NCBI GenBank assembly: GCA_017614095.1
Contig: JAGACN010000095.1
Coordinates: 1-7,959, forward strand
DNA from: Clostridia bacterium
GTDB lineage: Bacteria; Bacillota_A; Clostridia; Oscillospirales; CAG-382
Reading direction: 5' to 3'
Length of the DNA: 7,959 bases
Shown: positions 6,188 through 7,959 of the stretch, piece by piece
Numbering within the stretch: position 1 is the stretch's first letter
Layout: the number at the start of each line of letters is the position of its first letter
Notes under the pieces: model-generated
Seen by the model: only the letters and a program-made list of their open reading frames with translations
The model's database searches: none
What the model was told of the DNA's origin: nothing
Program-made: the position numbers and the translations under genes

Positions 6188-6934
6188 CTAATCGTCCAGG
6201 CTTCCGCCGAAATGCTCCAGCGTATCCAGCGTGATGCGGCACCCCGGCTTCACGCGCGTCATGATGAAACGCATGATGTTCTCCGGCACGGCCACGCATC
6301 CGCCGGTATAGGTCCGGTTGACCCGGTAGCAGTGGAAGAAGAACGCGAACCCCTTCTCCTCGACGCATTCCGGATTGTAGCCCATGTTGAGCACGTACCG
6401 GTAGGCGTACTCGTAGTCGGCGATGCGCTCGCTGTTTTCGACGTCCAGTCCGGGCAGATCCTCGATGTTGACCAGCTCGTTGAAGTGCATGCCTTCGCGC
6501 GCGTCGCCCGACCAGTAGTACCGGCCGTCCACTTTCGTATAGGGCATCTTGCAGCCCGGATCGTCCGCCAGTCCGAACGCCTTGTCGATGGTAAAGGTCC
6601 CGACCGGCGTGTAGCAGTCGTTGATGTTCGCATCGCCGAAGCCGTCCAGACCGATAAAGCCCGGCGTCGCGATCAGCTGCTCCCATTCGCCCTTCCCGTT
6701 TTTTTCGTGCATGGTCACGTACGCCGTCGTTTCGCCGACGCCCGCCACGACGATCAGCTGGTCGGCGTCTTTCGCCGCTTCCAGCGCCGTCACCCAGGCC
6801 GGCGAGCTGCGGACCGCCTGCGAAGTGAAATAAAGCCCGTCGCCCTGCTCCGGGCAGGCGCAGCCCGAAAGAAGGCCGGCCGCCGGCAGCGCCGCAAGCA
6901 GCAGCGCACAGATCCGGATACGCATCTTTCCCAT
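6188..6934 (-). CDS. YkuD-type L,D-transpeptidase lipoprotein
   Basis: 248-residue exported protein. The N-terminus has a basic start, a hydrophobic stretch and the lipobox LSGC, with Cys25 as the likely lipid-modified residue, so the mature protein should be tethered to the outer face of the membrane. The body fits the L,D-transpeptidase catalytic (YkuD/ErfK) fold: TPVGTFTIDKAFG (109-121), a YYWSGD segment, then FFHC with His201 and TGGCVAVPENIM with Cys213 as the presumed nucleophile. Enzymes of this kind make 3-3 peptide cross-links or attach proteins to peptidoglycan. The classic SHGCxR signature is not present: TGGCVA replaces it, which is the pattern of a divergent YkuD subgroup. ATG codons at 6934 and 6925 are both possible starts; GGA lies just upstream of the first. 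It lies 33 nt downstream of the DUF4855 gene and is probably in its operon. Its substrate is unknown. Confidence 0.85.
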   Translation of the reverse strand: MGKMRIRICALLLAALPAAGLLSGCACPEQGDGLYFTSQAVRSSPAWVTALEAAKDADQLIVVAGVGETTAYVTMHEKNGKGEWEQLIATPGFIGLDGFGDANINDCYTPVGTFTIDKAFGLADDPGCKMPYTKVDGRYYWSGDAREGMHFNELVNIEDLPGLDVENSERIADYEYAYRYVLNMGYNPECVEEKGFAFFFHCYRVNRTYTGGCVAVPENIMRFIMTRVKPGCRITLDTLEHFGGSLDD

Positions 6935-6967
6935 TTTTCCGTTCGCGGAGTCCGGTGCGGGACCCGC

Positions 6968-7959
6968 TCATTCCTCCCGTTTTTTCTTTTTCAGTGTTAC
7001 AAGGATCACAACGGCCGACGCGGCGATGACAGCGGCTGCCGCGCCGCCCAGCAGCCAGTACAGCCAGGTCTTTCCGGCGCTTCCCGAAGATCCGGACACG
7101 TCGTCCCGCGGCCCGGCGGAGGACGCCGGTTCCGTTTCGCTGCCGACCGAGACCCGGACGGGATACACCCGAACGTCGTTCTGGCCGTCCGTGACGGAGA
7201 GATACAGCAAGTCGGTGCCGGTAAACCCGTCTTCGGGCGCATAGGAGACCGTTTTGCGGTTCATGGCCACCTGCGCCGTCCCGTGTTCGGGCTCCGATAC
7301 GGTCACCTGGATGTCTCCCGGGAAGGAGTCTCCGTCCGTCCAGGCGATGTCGAATTTCACGCGCTGGCCGGGCTCCGTCGCCACGTCCGTCGGCGCTTCC
7401 ACCTCCGGAGGCAGATTGACGTAGGTCCCCTTGATGAACTGATACGTCACGTCGTACAGACGGCGCAGTCGGATGTCGGAAGGCGTGTTTCCGGTCGCGT
7501 TGCAGAAGTCGTAGAGCGAGCCGGGACCTGCGCCCTGGTAGAAGGTATGGAGCGCGTCCATATAGCCGGTCTTGGCGCCGAAATACAAATAGCTCTCGTA
7601 AAAACTTGCCGGGCGGGAGGGATCGTCGCCGCGGAAATACGACGGCTCGTCCGTCTCGATCTCCACGCCCAGATGCTCGCGCGCGATCGCCTGCGCGAAC
7701 TCGTCCAGCATCTCCCGTTCGTAATACGGCCGGGAGGACAGGAAGGAGTAGTTCGGCTGCATGACGGCGGCGGAGAATCCGTATTCCTGCCACCGGTCGA
7801 ACCCGAGCGACAGATAGAAGGGATCGTACAGCACTTCCCTGCCGTTCGCGCGCAGCGCGGCGACCGCCTGTTCCGTAAAGGTCTTTTCATCCGCGTTCCA
7901 GGCCTCGTCGATGGTCTCGTTGTACCAGTACCACCCGACGAACTCCAGCCGGTCGTAAC
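6968..7959 (-). CDS. DUF4855-domain surface protein with Ig-like domain and C-terminal membrane anchor (runs off right edge)
   Basis: The 5' end lies beyond the window; the frame is open to base 7957 and 329 residues are visible. Residues 1-175 of the visible part fit DUF4855, a Firmicutes extracellular family of unknown activity. GWYWYNETI, then LYDPFYLSLGFDRW and GFSAAVMQPNYSF, then GVEIETDE give the alternating strand and acidic-residue look of a glycosidase-like barrel. That fold is inference. Residues 182-271 form an Ig/cadherin-like repeat with the tell-tale YAPEDGFTGTDLLYLSVTDG. A Ser/Gly-rich linker, a hydrophobic helix (about 296-321) and a KKKKREE tail follow, so the protein is anchored by its C-terminus with most of it outside. 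There is no LPxTG sortase site. An in-frame GTG at 7834 is only an internal valine codon. The transpeptidase-like lipoprotein gene follows after 33 nt, suggesting a shared cell-surface role. Confidence 0.82.
   Translation of the reverse strand, partial: YDRLEFVGWYWYNETIDEAWNADEKTFTEQAVAALRANGREVLYDPFYLSLGFDRWQEYGFSAAVMQPNYSFLSSRPYYEREMLDEFAQAIAREHLGVEIETDEPSYFRGDDPSRPASFYESYLYFGAKTGYMDALHTFYQGAGPGSLYDFCNATGNTPSDIRLRRLYDVTYQFIKGTYVNLPPEVEAPTDVATEPGQRVKFDIAWTDGDSFPGDIQVTVSEPEHGTAQVAMNRKTVSYAPEDGFTGTDLLYLSVTDGQNDVRVYPVRVSVGSETEPASSAGPRDDVSGSSGSAGKTWLYWLLGGAAAAVIAASAVVILVTLKKKKREE

Noticed and set aside
4887..7793. 968-codon open frame on the minus strand
   Set aside because: It lies antisense to the plus-strand membrane protein, crosses the bidirectional terminator, and overlaps the two minus-strand surface genes out of frame. 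The product is Arg/Gly/Ala-rich without domains, as expected of a shadow frame in G+C-rich DNA.
1..7959. CRISPR array, insertion sequence, defence island or prophage
   Set aside because: No spaced direct repeats, transposase, integrase or phage genes were found. All eight genes fit housekeeping or envelope roles with uniform codon use.

Overview
The window looks like chromosomal DNA from a high-G+C member of the Firmicutes, most likely a Clostridia gut or environmental lineage of the Oscillospirales/Ruminococcaceae type. That placement is inference. It rests on G/C-rich third codon positions, purine-rich Shine-Dalgarno sites, AT-rich intergenic promoters with sigma-A-like boxes, intrinsic terminators, a DUF1385-prmC gene pair, and DUF4855 and RNHCP families that I associate with Firmicutes. 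Eight genes fill the window, six of them on the minus strand. Two run off the edges. The largest gap without a gene is about 255 bases.

Left block (1-2103, minus strand): an SpoU/TrmH-type RNA methyltransferase is followed after a very short gap by topA, of which the N-terminal 398 codons are in view. A near-consensus promoter (TTGACA-17-TATTAT) precedes the pair.

Second block (2178-4629, minus strand): a DUF1385 membrane protein overlaps prmC, the release-factor glutamine methyltransferase. The pair has a strong promoter at 4601-4629 and ends in a clear intrinsic terminator at 2178-2213. The DUF1385 protein carries about 105 extra residues between its first two membrane segments, resembling a small beta-rich lipocalin-like domain. 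This is the most unusual protein architecture in the window.

Third block (4673-6101, plus strand): this transcription unit diverges from DUF1385. It encodes a small cysteine-rich RNHCP protein whose last 14 bases overlap the start of a five-helix membrane protein with a large extracytoplasmic domain. The two opposite promoters appear to share a palindromic -10 core (ATTATAAT).

Right block (6188-7959, minus strand): two surface-protein genes are probably co-transcribed. One is a membrane-anchored DUF4855 protein with an Ig-like domain, entering from the right edge. The other is a lipoprotein of the YkuD L,D-transpeptidase type. A hairpin at 6116-6161 is placed to terminate both this block and the convergent plus-strand block. 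The left half is therefore mainly housekeeping (translation termination, RNA modification, DNA topology) and the right half mainly cell envelope. I see no CRISPR array, insertion sequence, tRNA, rRNA or recognisable defence system.
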